A stretch of DNA of 64,000 bases from JACNIZ01 sp964344765 (GTDB taxonomy: Bacteria; Planctomycetota; UBA1135). The stretch lies in contig CAYFOM010000015.1 of assembly GCA_964344765.1 (NCBI GenBank), forward strand, positions 1-64,000. Reading direction: 5' to 3'. This document shows positions 26,575 through 35,265 of this stretch, piece after piece (positions within the stretch are counted from its first letter, which is position 1; each line of letters begins with the position of its first letter). The notes beneath the pieces were generated by a model. The model was not told the origin of the DNA and did no database searches. It saw only the letters and a list, made by a program, of their open reading frames with translations. Both the position numbers and the translations under genes were made by a program.

Positions 26575-27555
26575 CTAGGTGCAAATCACCGACGGAATCC
26601 GGCCTAAGCTCGCGGTCAGCCGCTGTTGCAACAAGCGAACGGCTTCTGCTCCGTTCGCCTGAGCGGAAATGCGGACCGGATCCCAGGGAAGCAGATCCTC
26701 GGCAACCGTGATCTCACCCGCCGCGTCGACTTTATTGAGCACGATCAAATCTTCGCTGCGGATCGAGGCAAGAGAATCGCGCCAATCTTCACGAGTGACG
26801 TCGAAGACCCAAACGGTTTTCCATGCCCGTTGCAATTGCAGTTGGGAATCAGCAATCGCTTTGCGGTCTAAAGATTCTTGGCTTGCCCAAATACCGGCGG
26901 TATCGACCAGCGTTGCCTGCCATCGCCCCTGGTTAGTGGGAATCAAAATCGGCGCGACCACGGCATCGCGCGTCGTACCCGGATGAGGGGAAACGGTGAC
27001 CCGATCACTTTGCAACCAAGCATTAAACATAGTCGACTTACCGCTATTCGGTGGCCCAGCCAAAACGATATGCGGTGGTTGCTGCAAGATAAATGGCCAC
27101 TGCTGATTGGCATTGCCCGAATCCAATGAGTTGAGTTGTTCGCGAAGGCTTTGCGGCAATGCCCACCAACGTGCATTCAACTCACCGCGCGCGCACAAAA
27201 ATTCACTGGCGTCGCCCTCCGCTTGCGAAGTGATCTCTTGCCAACCCGAATCCATTAAATGGCGACGCAATGCAGCAGCCGGACCATGCCCCCCATGTAA
27301 ATGAACTTCACAAGTTGTGGTGTTGTTCTTGTCACCGACTTGCCGCAACCACAATACGCCTTGGTCGAACCTTTGACCGCGTGTATTGCGCAGCGTGATC
27401 AACTGCGGCTGATTCTGCAATTCCCAATCGCCGTTTGGCAGGATGGATTGCAATGCATTCAAGCTGCCGCGCAAACGCCAAATGCTTAACGCCGAGGCGC
27501 CCGGTGCCGAGAGTAATTGAAAGGTGCCCATCTTGGCAGCAACGACGTCGCTCAT
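26575..27555 (-). CDS. MnmE/TrmE-like GTPase, divergent and shortened
   Basis: A 326-residue protein with the layout of MnmE, the GTPase that with MnmG modifies wobble uridines of tRNA. The N-terminal region carries a HGG motif (87-89) as in the formyl-tetrahydrofolate-binding domain. The G domain has GPPNSGKST (167-175), PGTTRDAV, DTAG (218-221) and NKVD (274-277). MnmE is normally about 450 residues, with G domain inserted in a helical domain and a C-terminal CxGK needed for modification. Here the helical domain is reduced and the protein ends in SVICT, without GK. It may be a degenerate or repurposed MnmE. The ATG at 27555 overlaps the coaX stop as ATGA. Confidence 0.75.
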   Translation of the reverse strand: MSDVVAAKMGTFQLLSAPGASALSIWRLRGSLNALQSILPNGDWELQNQPQLITLRNTRGQRFDQGVLWLRQVGDKNNTTTCEVHLHGGHGPAAALRRHLMDSGWQEITSQAEGDASEFLCARGELNARWWALPQSLREQLNSLDSGNANQQWPFILQQPPHIVLAGPPNSGKSTMFNAWLQSDRVTVSPHPGTTRDAVVAPILIPTNQGRWQATLVDTAGIWASQESLDRKAIADSQLQLQRAWKTVWVFDVTREDWRDSLASIRSEDLIVLNKVDAAGEITVAEDLLPWDPVRISAQANGAEAVRLLQQRLTASLGRIPSVICT

Positions 27556-28286
27556 GAGCTTGTGTGATCCAACCAAGTCATGCCTTCCAACACGAGGTGA
27601 TCGGCATAAGCCCAATCGGCGCTTATCCATGGCGCGAGGTCGCGTGCATCGCCACCGCAAACAAATCGCCGTGCGCCGCCTTCCAAGTCTTGCTCATAAG
27701 CCCAAGACAATGCATCTAAGGCCAACGCCAAAGCCGTGCGTGAACCTTCGGCTACGGCATCGGCGGTATTTGCGGGTATGCCCGAACACGGTTCGGCTGC
27801 AGGCGGGCCTAGGTGCGGGCAAGCCTTGGCCAACGCACGTTCTTGGGTGCCTAAGCCAGGTCCGATGGCGCCGCCTAAAAAGTCACCTATTGCAGTGGTG
27901 GCATCTAAGGTCCAAGCGGTTCCTAAATCGGCAACCAAGACTGCGGATCGCGTTCTCTTCCATGCAGCCAACGAGGCAAGTAGGCGATCCGTGCCTGTGC
28001 CGGTGGTCTTTACATTCAGCGGCACATGGCGTTGTTCGACTAAGCGCAATCGCGATTGCAGGTGCTCATCGCTTAACCATTGCGCCGACAACTCGGGCCT
28101 TGTGCTGCATAACCATGCCGGTTGGCGAAATGACTGCAACTGATCCAAGATCCAGTTTTGCCCGTCGCTGCCGATCCACTTGTCATGGCGAACCGAAGCC
28201 AACAGTTCATACACACCGGGCCCGGTGGTTCGCGCCACCTTTAAGCGCTGGTTGCCTAAATCCAGCAGCGGGACGCCGGCAGTCAC
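27552..28286 (-). CDS. coaX: Type III pantothenate kinase
   Basis: CoaX phosphorylates pantothenate in the first step of coenzyme A synthesis and belongs to the ASKHA fold. The three family motifs are present: DLGNQRLK (residues 9-16) for phosphate binding, GTGTDRLL for pantothenate and the dimer interface, and DLGTAWTLD followed by FLGGAIGPGLG. The length, 244 residues, is typical. The gene begins 4 bases after the GspC-like stop and overlaps the MnmE-like gene by 4 bases, so it lies inside a tightly coupled operon. Type III kinases need no ATP-site feedback by CoA, a known family property. Confidence 0.9.
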   Translation of the reverse strand: MTAGVPLLDLGNQRLKVARTTGPGVYELLASVRHDKWIGSDGQNWILDQLQSFRQPAWLCSTRPELSAQWLSDEHLQSRLRLVEQRHVPLNVKTTGTGTDRLLASLAAWKRTRSAVLVADLGTAWTLDATTAIGDFLGGAIGPGLGTQERALAKACPHLGPPAAEPCSGIPANTADAVAEGSRTALALALDALSWAYEQDLEGGARRFVCGGDARDLAPWISADWAYADHLVLEGMTWLDHTSS

Positions 28287-28290
28287 AACC

Positions 28291-29268
28291 CTAGCGCGGC
28301 AGACGGTAAGTCAGCGTACGCTTGCCGCCGCGTCGCTCGATGTTGACTTGCACCACATCGGCCGGTTCGGCATTGCGCAAGTGGCTCAACAAGTCGGCAC
28401 GATCCTTCGCCGGGAAGCCGTTGACGGAAAGCACGACGTCGTCTTCTTGCAAGCCGACGCGCTCAAACAAGCTGCCGGGCTTAATCGACGAAATGCGCAA
28501 GCCACGCACGTTGAATTGCGCATCGCGTGCTTGTTGCACGCGCACCTCGGAGAAGATTTGATCGTCGGCCATCTCTTTGTACTTGGCGACGTCTTCGGTA
28601 CCGACGACGTAATCATCCAGCGCGATCATTTCCGTCTCTTTGGGGAAGACGCGCTTGTTACCGATCGGTCCTTCAATCGAACCATCGAGGAAGACTTGCG
28701 ATGGATCCACCTCGCTAATTTCCATCGCCAAGGTGAACGCGTCCTCGCCTTCGGTGGTGGCCAAATCCACTTCGGTTTCGCGGATGGCTTCGACCTTCAG
28801 TTTGACACCGGGCTTGGACGGAACTTCAAAAGCATCGCCGACCAAGTAGTAGTCGCCGGTGGGCAATCCGCCGGTGGGCTCGGCACCGGCCGGGATCAAG
28901 TAAGCAGCAGAGATGCCGCCGTCGGAATACATGATCGACGACAGGGTGACGTCGTCGGGGCCGAAACGCGGCTTAGGCTTCACCGGCTCGGTCGGACCGC
29001 TTTCGACCTTTTCAGGCTTCACATAACCAATCACGTTCAGCTTAAAAATCTGATCGTAATTGCCGTCATTCCACGACTCGAGGTGGCCGCTGACCTGACC
29101 GCGCTTAGGCGGCTTCACTTTCTTGTTCAACGACTTCAACCCCTCCGACGTCAGCGGTTGGTTGTATTCCGCTTTGTGGATGATGAAGTCGTAAAACGAC
29201 CAGCCAAATCCGGCCAGCGAGGCGATGCCGACCAAAGTCAACAGGAAGCGCAGCAGCTTGTAGCTCAC
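28291..29268 (-). CDS. GspC-like inner membrane PDZ protein (type II secretion)
   Basis: A 325-residue protein with one N-terminal transmembrane helix (about residues 5-27), a linker, a central beta-rich domain and a C-terminal PDZ domain (about 240-325, with GSLFERVGLQEDDVVLSVNG). This is the architecture of GspC, which links the inner-membrane platform of the type II secretion system to the secretin. The Pro-rich PVKPKPR segment in the middle fits the periplasmic linker. No other gsp gene is adjacent, so a generic PDZ scaffold remains possible. It lies 9 bases after obgE and 4 before coaX on the same strand. Confidence 0.62.
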   Translation of the reverse strand: MSYKLLRFLLTLVGIASLAGFGWSFYDFIIHKAEYNQPLTSEGLKSLNKKVKPPKRGQVSGHLESWNDGNYDQIFKLNVIGYVKPEKVESGPTEPVKPKPRFGPDDVTLSSIMYSDGGISAAYLIPAGAEPTGGLPTGDYYLVGDAFEVPSKPGVKLKVEAIRETEVDLATTEGEDAFTLAMEISEVDPSQVFLDGSIEGPIGNKRVFPKETEMIALDDYVVGTEDVAKYKEMADDQIFSEVRVQQARDAQFNVRGLRISSIKPGSLFERVGLQEDDVVLSVNGFPAKDRADLLSHLRNAEPADVVQVNIERRGGKRTLTYRLPR

Positions 29269-29277
29269 GATTAAAGG

Positions 29278-30309
29278 TTACTTGGCTAAATCCTCGGAAG
29301 AAAGACAAGAGCGGTGAAATGTTTTTAACAACTCGCGGCGCAGTTCATCCAGCCCTTCGCCGGTGACCGAAGAAATCATCAATCCTCGCATTCCAGCTGC
29401 CTTAAACAACTCTTCGGCACGCTGACGGGATTCTTCATCCTCGATTTTGGTCGCCGCCAACACGCGCTCGCGAGACAAAAGGTCAGACTTGTATCCCTCC
29501 AATTCGCCGACAATTGCCTGATAGGCCTCGACCGGATCTTCAGCCACGCCTGAGCAGTCGACCAAATGCAGCAAAACACGGGTGCGTTCAACGTGGCGCA
29601 GGAACTGGTGGCCGAGCCCCTTGCCTTCGGACGCGCCCTCGATCAAACCGGGGATATCGGCAATCACCAGAGTGTCGGGCTCGCCACCGGTTTGCATGAT
29701 TCCCAGTGACGGATCCAAAGTCGTAAAGGGATAAGAAGCAACACGCGGACGAGCAGCAGTTAGGCGCGAAATCAGCGTGCTTTTGCCGGCATTGGGCAAG
29801 CCCAGCAAGCCGACATCCGCGACCAACTTGAGCTCCAGCAACAGCTCGCGGCCTTCGCCGTCATGGCCGCGAGTGAAGTGGCGCGGCGTTTGGTGGGTTG
29901 GCGTGGCGTAGCGAGCGTTGCCTTTGCCGCCCTTGCCACCTTTGGCGATCACCACCGTTTTCCCGGCTTCATCCAAATCGGCGAGCAAATTGCGGTGAGT
30001 GGCGTCGCGGACTTGGGTACCCACCGGCACTTTTAGCACCAAATCCTCGCCTTTGCCGCCGGTGCAATTATTTGGACCACCCGGCCGGCCATCGGCCGCT
30101 GCCACCTGCCGCTGGCGGGCAATGCGAAAAAGCGAATTTTCGTGAGTGACGGCTTCAAACACCACGGAGCCGCCATCGCCACCGTCGCCGCCATCCGGCC
30201 CGCCTTGGGTGACGTACTTCTCACGGTGAAAAGATGAGCAGCCATCGCCGCCACGCCCTGCTTGCACTTTCAGCAGAGCTTCATCACGGAACATTCCTTC
30301 GCGGCGCAT
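29278..30309 (-). CDS. obgE: Obg GTPase
   Basis: Obg/CgtA is an essential GTPase that binds the 50S subunit and acts in ribosome assembly and stress control. The Gly-rich Obg fold is present at the N-terminus (QAGRGGDG, GGPDGGDGGDGG). The G domain has GLPNAGKST, DIPGLIEGA and a SSVTGEG motif; the expected NKxD reads TKIE (AATKIE), as in many Obg proteins with slightly altered G4. There is no long C-terminal extension (343 residues). ATG codons at 30309 and 30294 are both possible; I keep the longer. Its usual partners rplU and rpmA lie just upstream, the common rplU-rpmA-obgE order. Confidence 0.93.
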   Translation of the reverse strand: MRREGMFRDEALLKVQAGRGGDGCSSFHREKYVTQGGPDGGDGGDGGSVVFEAVTHENSLFRIARQRQVAAADGRPGGPNNCTGGKGEDLVLKVPVGTQVRDATHRNLLADLDEAGKTVVIAKGGKGGKGNARYATPTHQTPRHFTRGHDGEGRELLLELKLVADVGLLGLPNAGKSTLISRLTAARPRVASYPFTTLDPSLGIMQTGGEPDTLVIADIPGLIEGASEGKGLGHQFLRHVERTRVLLHLVDCSGVAEDPVEAYQAIVGELEGYKSDLLSRERVLAATKIEDEESRQRAEELFKAAGMRGLMISSVTGEGLDELRRELLKTFHRSCLSSEDLAK

Positions 30310-30361
30310 GGTAGATGGGCTAGTTGACCTTTAAGATACTGAAATCTGCGTGTAAACGCAG

Positions 30362-30386
30362 AACGGGAGGCACTGGGCCTCCCGTT
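30362..30386 (-). terminator. Hairpin between rpmA and obgE
   Basis: A perfect 10-base stem (30362-30371 with 30377-30386) and 5-base loop just after the rpmA stop on the minus strand. The sequence that follows is only mildly T-rich (CTGCGTTTAC), so termination may be partial, letting some transcripts run into obgE. Confidence 0.55.
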
Positions 30387-30408
30387 GGTTTCCGGAAACA
30401 GGAAAAGC

Positions 30409-30660
30409 TTATTCCCCTTCTACCGGAATGATGCGTACGCGACGACGCGACTGGAACTCAACAATGCCGTCCTCCAGGGCGAACAGCGTGTAGTCCTTGC
30501 CCATGCCGACGCCGCGGCCCGGGTGAAACTTGGTACCACACTGACGGATAATGATGTTGCCCGAACGAGCAAACTGTCCGCCGTAAAGCTTGACTCCGCG
30601 CATTTGCGGGTTGGAGTCACGACCGTTCTTGGAAGAACCACCACCTTTCTTATGTGCCAT
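30409..30660 (-). CDS. rpmA: 50S ribosomal protein L27
   Basis: L27 sits at the peptidyl transferase centre of the large subunit. The start MAHKKGGGSSKNGRDS is the canonical N-terminal tail, beginning directly with the mature sequence, so no Firmicute-type N-terminal extension needs to be cleaved. Length 83 residues is normal. It follows rplU by 29 bases and precedes obgE, separated by a hairpin. Confidence 0.97.
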   Translation of the reverse strand: MAHKKGGGSSKNGRDSNPQMRGVKLYGGQFARSGNIIIRQCGTKFHPGRGVGMGKDYTLFALEDGIVEFQSRRRVRIIPVEGE

Positions 30661-30689
30661 GGAATTACTCCTATTCTTTGGTCAACAGC

Positions 30690-31007
30690 TTAGTTGCGGA
30701 TCTCCTTGACCCGGATGGCTGTGTAGGGCTGACGATGTCCGAGGTGACGCTTGCTGCTCTTGCGACGCTTAAACGTGCGCACGTGCAGTTTCTTGTCACG
30801 CACTTCGCCGATCACCTCGGCGACGACGGAAGCGCCTTCAACCGTCGGCGCGCCGACAGTCACGGAGCCGTCCTCGGCCTTCAGTAGCTGAACTTGGTCA
30901 AAGACCAATTCGCTGCCAGCTTCGGCTTCGGGCATGCGGTCGACCCAAAGCTCATCGCCGGGGCGAAGAGTCAGGCAACGGGAGCGGTCACGAACAATTG
31001 CGTACAT
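30690..31007 (-). CDS. rplU: 50S ribosomal protein L21
   Basis: L21 binds 23S rRNA and supports L20 in assembly. The 105-residue protein starts MYAIV and contains the usual FKRRKSSKRHLGHRQP segment and a C-terminal IRVKEI. It is the first gene of the rplU-rpmA unit, with a sigma70-like promoter at 31062-31090 overlapping the end of the upstream RNase G gene. Confidence 0.96.
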   Translation of the reverse strand: MYAIVRDRSRCLTLRPGDELWVDRMPEAEAGSELVFDQVQLLKAEDGSVTVGAPTVEGASVVAEVIGEVRDKKLHVRTFKRRKSSKRHLGHRQPYTAIRVKEIRN

Positions 31008-31061
31008 CGGTCAACGTGCGTTCGGCGATTCCTGGGTTGGGAAGCGCGGAAACGGCCGAGC

Positions 31062-31090
31062 ATTCTATCCGGCCGTGGGTCAGGGGGCAA
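31062..31090 (-). promoter_or_regulatory. Sigma70-like promoter of rplU-rpmA
   Basis: On the minus strand a -35 TTGCCC (31085-31090), a 17-base spacer and a -10 TAGAAT (31062-31067) precede rplU. It overlaps the 3' end of the RNase G gene. Confidence 0.6.
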
Positions 31091-32639
31091 GGCGTTCCAT
31101 CACCGGTTCTCCGGATGGAACCTGAAAATCTGGCTGGAATTGCAAATCTAGGCCTAATTCCTTAACTGCCGACGCCAAGGGGCCATCCAGCAGCTCCATG
31201 ACGCCGGGATGGATGCGCAAATTCCAGCTCATTTCGGTGTCGGCGGCGCGCAAACGACGCAACAGACGCAGCGCCCCTCCCCAATGATGGGAAGTATTGC
31301 CGCTGCCACCACATCCGCGGCACAGTGCGGCCGAAGCGCGGGGCAAGCCCGCCCCCATTCGCCGGCGGGTCATCGGCAGCAGCCCGAAGGCGCTCATTCG
31401 CCCCAATTTCAGGCGCGCGCGGTCACGCTTGACCTCCTCGCGCAGCAGCAGCTCGAGCTCGCGGCGATGCTCCGACTCCTGCATATCGATGAAGTCGGCC
31501 ACCACAATCCCGCCCAAATCGCGCAGCCGCACCTGGCGCGCGATCTCGGTGGCGGCCATGCGGTTGGCTTCGTAGGCAGTTTGCTCAAGCGAACCTTTAT
31601 CGATGCGACCACTGTTGACGTCAATCGCAGTCAACGCCTCGGTTTCGTGAATCACAATCGACGCGCCGCCGCCCAACGCCACCCGCGGCTTCAACAAGTT
31701 TTGCCAATCGCGTTCGATGCCCAGCGATTCAAACAGTGGCCGGCGATCGTCATAACGCTTCACCGTCAAACCATGACCGGGCACATAGCGATCTAAAATG
31801 CCCTCGATTTCTTCGGCAGCTTTTTCATCATCAACAACGATGCGCTCCAGTTCAGGCGAGAACAATTCTCGCACCGCTCGCGCCGCCGCCCCTGCCTCGG
31901 CTTCCAGCAACGCCGGAGCCTCCGCATCTTGCAGCGCATCCTGCACGCGCTGCCAAGTTTGCATCACGTGATCGAGGTCGGCCTGAATGTCTTCGGCCTT
32001 ACCGTTTTCGGCTGCAGTTCGCGCAATGCCGCCCAAACCGCTCGGCTCTAAGCACTCCTCCACCAACTCACGTAAGCGTTGGCGTTCTTCCGGTTCATGA
32101 ATCCGGCGACTGACGCCGACGCGACCCAACGATGGAACCAAAACCACCTTGCGCCCGGCAAGCGAAAGAATGGTCGTTAAGGTTGCACCTTTGCCACGCA
32201 CCGGATCGCGCATGACCTGGACCAACACCTGTTGATCCACGCGCAACAAATCGCCAATGCCTAGTGGTGCATCCGGTTCCCTTGCCTCGGCGGATTCTTC
32301 CGCCGACTCGCCGTCGTCCTCGCCATCATCAGCGAGTTGCTGGGCCTGACGACTGGGTTGGCAAGCAACCTGCAGCGGATCCAAAGCTTCATCGGCACAA
32401 GCCGGATGCACGTTGCCTAAGTGCAGAAAGCCGGCTCGACGCTCACCGAAATCGATGAACGCGGCATCTAAACCGCGCTCCACTTGGCGCACCACGCCAA
32501 GGTAAATATTGCCGACCAACGACGCGTGCTCACCATGGGCCCAGCGGATGTCCTCTAGGGTTGCCCCGCGGTGAAGTGCAACCCGGACTTCCTCCGGATC
32601 TCGTTGATTGACCGCCAAACACAGCGGTTGATTTTCCAT
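31080..32639 (-). CDS. rng: Ribonuclease G/E family endoribonuclease
   Basis: An RNase E/G-type endonuclease (519 residues) that processes rRNA and starts mRNA decay. The N-terminal S1 domain (VGNIYLGVVRQVERG, AAFIDFG, GFLH) is interrupted by an acidic insertion of about 50 residues (roughly 78-127, rich in Asp, Glu and Ser). The catalytic DNase I-like part keeps both metal aspartates: AIDVNSGR and VADFIDMQ. The zinc-link CRGCGGSG follows. There is no long C-terminal degradosome scaffold, so RNase G is the better name. The start ATG at 32639 shares its first base with the HPr stop (TGATG), giving translational coupling; the longer frame to 32666 would overlap ptsH. Confidence 0.9.
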   Translation of the reverse strand: MENQPLCLAVNQRDPEEVRVALHRGATLEDIRWAHGEHASLVGNIYLGVVRQVERGLDAAFIDFGERRAGFLHLGNVHPACADEALDPLQVACQPSRQAQQLADDGEDDGESAEESAEAREPDAPLGIGDLLRVDQQVLVQVMRDPVRGKGATLTTILSLAGRKVVLVPSLGRVGVSRRIHEPEERQRLRELVEECLEPSGLGGIARTAAENGKAEDIQADLDHVMQTWQRVQDALQDAEAPALLEAEAGAAARAVRELFSPELERIVVDDEKAAEEIEGILDRYVPGHGLTVKRYDDRRPLFESLGIERDWQNLLKPRVALGGGASIVIHETEALTAIDVNSGRIDKGSLEQTAYEANRMAATEIARQVRLRDLGGIVVADFIDMQESEHRRELELLLREEVKRDRARLKLGRMSAFGLLPMTRRRMGAGLPRASAALCRGCGGSGNTSHHWGGALRLLRRLRAADTEMSWNLRIHPGVMELLDGPLASAVKELGLDLQFQPDFQVPSGEPVMERLAP

Positions 32640-32920
32640 CAGGAAGCGCCCTCCTCGAAGGCACAAGCGAAGTAGTGCTCCAGCTTATCCAAAGCTTGTT
32701 CGGCTTGGGCTCCACTGGCAGTCAACTTGATGGTGTCGCCCTCGGAAGCCCCGAGGGTCATCACCGACAAAATGCTGCGCGCGTCGGCGACTCGTCCTTG
32801 GCAATCCAAAGACACTTGCGCATCGAACTCGGAGGCGATTGCGACGACCGCATGACTAGGTCGTGCGTGAAGCCCATTGGGACTCAGCACTTTGACCTCA
32901 CGCACATGATCCTTGGTCAT
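32639..32920 (-). CDS. ptsH: Phosphocarrier protein HPr
   Basis: HPr (93 residues) passes phosphate from enzyme I to EIIA proteins. The active-site His is H18 in NGLHARPS, and the regulatory Ser site is at S49 (ARSILSVM), matching the Ser46 region of other HPr proteins. No sugar permease or enzyme I is visible in the window. It lies between ptsN (30 bases upstream) and rng (1-base overlap), so it may act in a regulatory phosphotransferase chain. Confidence 0.93.
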   Translation of the reverse strand: MTKDHVREVKVLSPNGLHARPSHAVVAIASEFDAQVSLDCQGRVADARSILSVMTLGASEGDTIKLTASGAQAEQALDKLEHYFACAFEEGAS

Positions 32921-32950
32921 GACGGTGCGTTTATTTAAACCGGCGCCAAA

Positions 32951-33412
32951 TTAGGCGGCCGACAATTCGGTCAGCAGGTCGATGACCTGGCCCGGATCAC
33001 TTGCCTGACACGAGAAGGAAACGAAGTCCTCGTGCTGGGCGATGCCGGCAATCCAACGCAGCAAATCCAGGTGCTCTTCGGCACCTTCTTCAGGCCGCAC
33101 AACCGAGAAGAAGACTTTGACCGCCTCGCCGTCTAAGGCGTTGAAGTCAACTCCCTCGCGGTGAACACCGATGACCGCGGTGACCTTATCGGTGTTCGGC
33201 ATCTTGACGTGGGGAATGCCTACTCCCTGACTGCCGGTGGAACCGCGCGACTCGCGTTCAAGCAGAGCTTGATGGAGTTCGTCCTCTTTGCCTGCCAAAG
33301 CCGGATCAAGATTGACGATGGCGTTGGCCAGGGTGAGCAGGACGTCGGAGGCATCGGAATCGTCCAGGTCAAGAAGGACCGTGTCCGGCCCAAAGAGTTC
33401 TGAGTAGCTCAT
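32951..33412 (-). CDS. ptsN: PTS EIIA protein of the nitrogen-regulatory (PtsN) type
   Basis: A 153-residue EIIA domain of the mannitol/fructose and PtsN class. The phosphorylated His is H68 in GVGIPHVK. It stands alone without IIB or IIC domains, as expected for a regulatory PtsN that senses phosphorylation state rather than transporting sugar. It is placed between the hibernation factor gene and ptsH, similar to the hpf-ptsN arrangement of rpoN clusters in other bacteria, although rpoN itself is not present here. Confidence 0.9.
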   Translation of the reverse strand: MSYSELFGPDTVLLDLDDSDASDVLLTLANAIVNLDPALAGKEDELHQALLERESRGSTGSQGVGIPHVKMPNTDKVTAVIGVHREGVDFNALDGEAVKVFFSVVRPEEGAEEHLDLLRWIAGIAQHEDFVSFSCQASDPGQVIDLLTELSAA

Positions 33413-33469
33413 TCGGTGTTGGGGGGTTGTGACGGGGAGTGTGAGACGCTTGGTCAGGCGTGCGTCAGC

Positions 33470-33769
33470 TTACGGACGGCGTTTGTCGGCTTTTTTCTGC
33501 TTGAGTTTGAGGAACTGCTTTTCAATTTTGGCAGCAGCTTGATCCACCGCGGCCCGACCTTGGTCGGCTCGGTCGGTGGCCACAAAGGGCTCACCGCGAC
33601 GCGGATACAGCACGATCTCGCAGATGGTCTCGTGCCGCTCGATATCGATCACGATTTCGGTTTTTTCGAATTCTGTGCCGTAGTGCTCAATTTCGGCAAC
33701 GCGCCGCTCAGCGTACTCTCGGAGTGCTGCACTGACGCCTTCATGCTTACTGGTGACGTGGAATTTCAT
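33470..33769 (-). CDS. hpf: Ribosome hibernation promoting factor, short type
   Basis: A 99-residue HPF/RaiA (YfiA) family protein. It binds the decoding region of the 30S subunit in stationary phase. The family start MKFHVTSKHEGVSAALREYAE and the D/E-rich middle followed by a Lys-rich tail (KQFLKLKQKKADKRR) are typical. It lacks the C-terminal dimerisation domain of long HPF. It is upstream of ptsN by 57 bases and in the same direction. Confidence 0.93.
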   Translation of the reverse strand: MKFHVTSKHEGVSAALREYAERRVAEIEHYGTEFEKTEIVIDIERHETICEIVLYPRRGEPFVATDRADQGRAAVDQAAAKIEKQFLKLKQKKADKRRP

Positions 33770-33865
33770 CGTGAATTATGGGACGGGACATGACCCGCCT
33801 ACCCCTTAGGATAAACTCCCCGTGCCCATTGGAACAGGCTGAGAGCCCATCTCACCACGGTTTTA

Positions 33866-34651
33866 TTAGGAGTTCCGCGTGGTTTTTGGTCCAAAGATCG
33901 GTGTGGGATACAGCACACGCCATAAGTACAAGCCTTCAGGGTGGGCGGTAGCAGCACCCTGGCCGCGATCTCGACTGGCCAAAACCTCCCCCATCCATTG
34001 CGGCGGGCGACGTCCGCGACCGACTTCGACTAGGCCGCCGACGAGATTGCGGACCATTTTGTAGAGGAATCCGTCGCCTTGGAAGCTGAAATGCAAGCCG
34101 CCGCGCATCGGGTGGATGTGGATGGAGCGTAGCGTGCGCACGTCATCGGTGGTGGTTCGGCCGGCAGCGGCATAAGCACTGAAGTCGTGGCGCCCAAGTA
34201 CCTGCGGCACCGCTTGGCGCATCGCGTCTAGGTCGAGAGTGGCGCGGCGTTCCCATGCCACTTGACCGGCACGCAGCACCGGCCGGGTTTCCGACACGGC
34301 GAGCAGGTAGACGTAGCGCTTACCGCAAGCGCTGCCGTTGGCGTGGAACGAGGAAGGCACATCGGCGACGTCGCGGACGGCGATTTCATCCGGCAAATAA
34401 GCATTCAACGCCTTGCGGATGCGGACCTCCGGCAAGCGCGACCAGGTGTCGAAGTGCACCACTTGGGCGCGTGCGTGCACGCCGGTATCCGTGCGCCCGC
34501 TGCCGATCATCGTCGCTTGCTCGGCGGCGACCGCCATCCATGCTTGCTCCAACTCCCCTTGCACGGTGGGAAATCCGGGCTGGCGTTGGAAGCCATAAAA
34601 CGCATGGCCGGCGTACGCAACTATTAACGCGATGCGGCGCGGCGGCTTCAT
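33866..34651 (-). CDS. truA: tRNA pseudouridine(38-40) synthase
   Basis: TruA isomerises uridines 38-40 in the anticodon arm of tRNAs. The catalytic Asp is D55 in the GRTDTGVHA motif, and FYGFQRQP near the N-terminus is also family-typical. Length 261 residues is normal. Its ATG overlaps the recR stop as ATGA, so it is translated together with recR, ybaB and dnaX. Confidence 0.96.
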   Translation of the reverse strand: MKPPRRIALIVAYAGHAFYGFQRQPGFPTVQGELEQAWMAVAAEQATMIGSGRTDTGVHARAQVVHFDTWSRLPEVRIRKALNAYLPDEIAVRDVADVPSSFHANGSACGKRYVYLLAVSETRPVLRAGQVAWERRATLDLDAMRQAVPQVLGRHDFSAYAAAGRTTTDDVRTLRSIHIHPMRGGLHFSFQGDGFLYKMVRNLVGGLVEVGRGRRPPQWMGEVLASRDRGQGAATAHPEGLYLWRVLYPTPIFGPKTTRNS

Positions 34652-35256
34652 GACTTACGTTTGGTTTGAACGCGCCCCTTAAATGCTTCGGCGAGGATTT
34701 CGCCGTGCAAGTATTCCAAGCGCGTGCCGACCGGCAAGCCGCGCGCTAAGCGAGTGATCTTGACGTCGGTATCGGCCAGGGCTTCGAGCACAAACAACGC
34801 CGCACCTTCGCCTTCGCGATCGGGAGCGGTTGCCAGCACGACTTCTTTGACTTCACCGCTTTGAATGCGCTGCTTCAAACTTCGCAACGCAGCCGGCTCA
34901 GGGCTGGATCCTTCGCGCGGGGCGAAACCGTCGAGCAACACGTGATAAACGCCGGGATAAACCGCAGCGCTTTCCATTTTTTCGACTTCGCGGGGGCCCT
35001 CCACCACGCAAACCAAGCTGGCGTCACGATCGCTATCCGCGCAAATCGAACACAGCGGCTCAAGGGTTACGTTGCCGCATTGCTTGCAGCGAATGGTCTG
35101 CAGTCGCGCATCTCGCAAAGCAACGGCCAAATCGGCCACTTCTTCACGCGGCGAACGCAAAACGTGCAGTGCCATGCGCTCGGCACTACGCGCCCCCACT
35201 CCCGGAAAGCGCTCCAGCGCCCGGATCAAACGCTCCAAGGGGTCCGGGAAAGCCAC
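34648..35256 (-). CDS. recR: Recombination protein RecR
   Basis: RecR (202 residues) clamps DNA and, with RecO and RecF, loads RecA at gaps. The N-terminal HhH region (LERFPGVGARSAERMALH) is followed by the zinc finger C57/C60/C69/C72 and a Toprim domain (CVVEGPREVEKME, ATAPDREGEGAALF). It follows ybaB by 9 bases and overlaps truA by 4. The dnaX-ybaB-recR order is widely conserved. Confidence 0.97.
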   Translation of the reverse strand: MAFPDPLERLIRALERFPGVGARSAERMALHVLRSPREEVADLAVALRDARLQTIRCKQCGNVTLEPLCSICADSDRDASLVCVVEGPREVEKMESAAVYPGVYHVLLDGFAPREGSSPEPAALRSLKQRIQSGEVKEVVLATAPDREGEGAALFVLEALADTDVKITRLARGLPVGTRLEYLHGEILAEAFKGRVQTKRKS

Positions 35257-35265
35257 GATTGAGGA

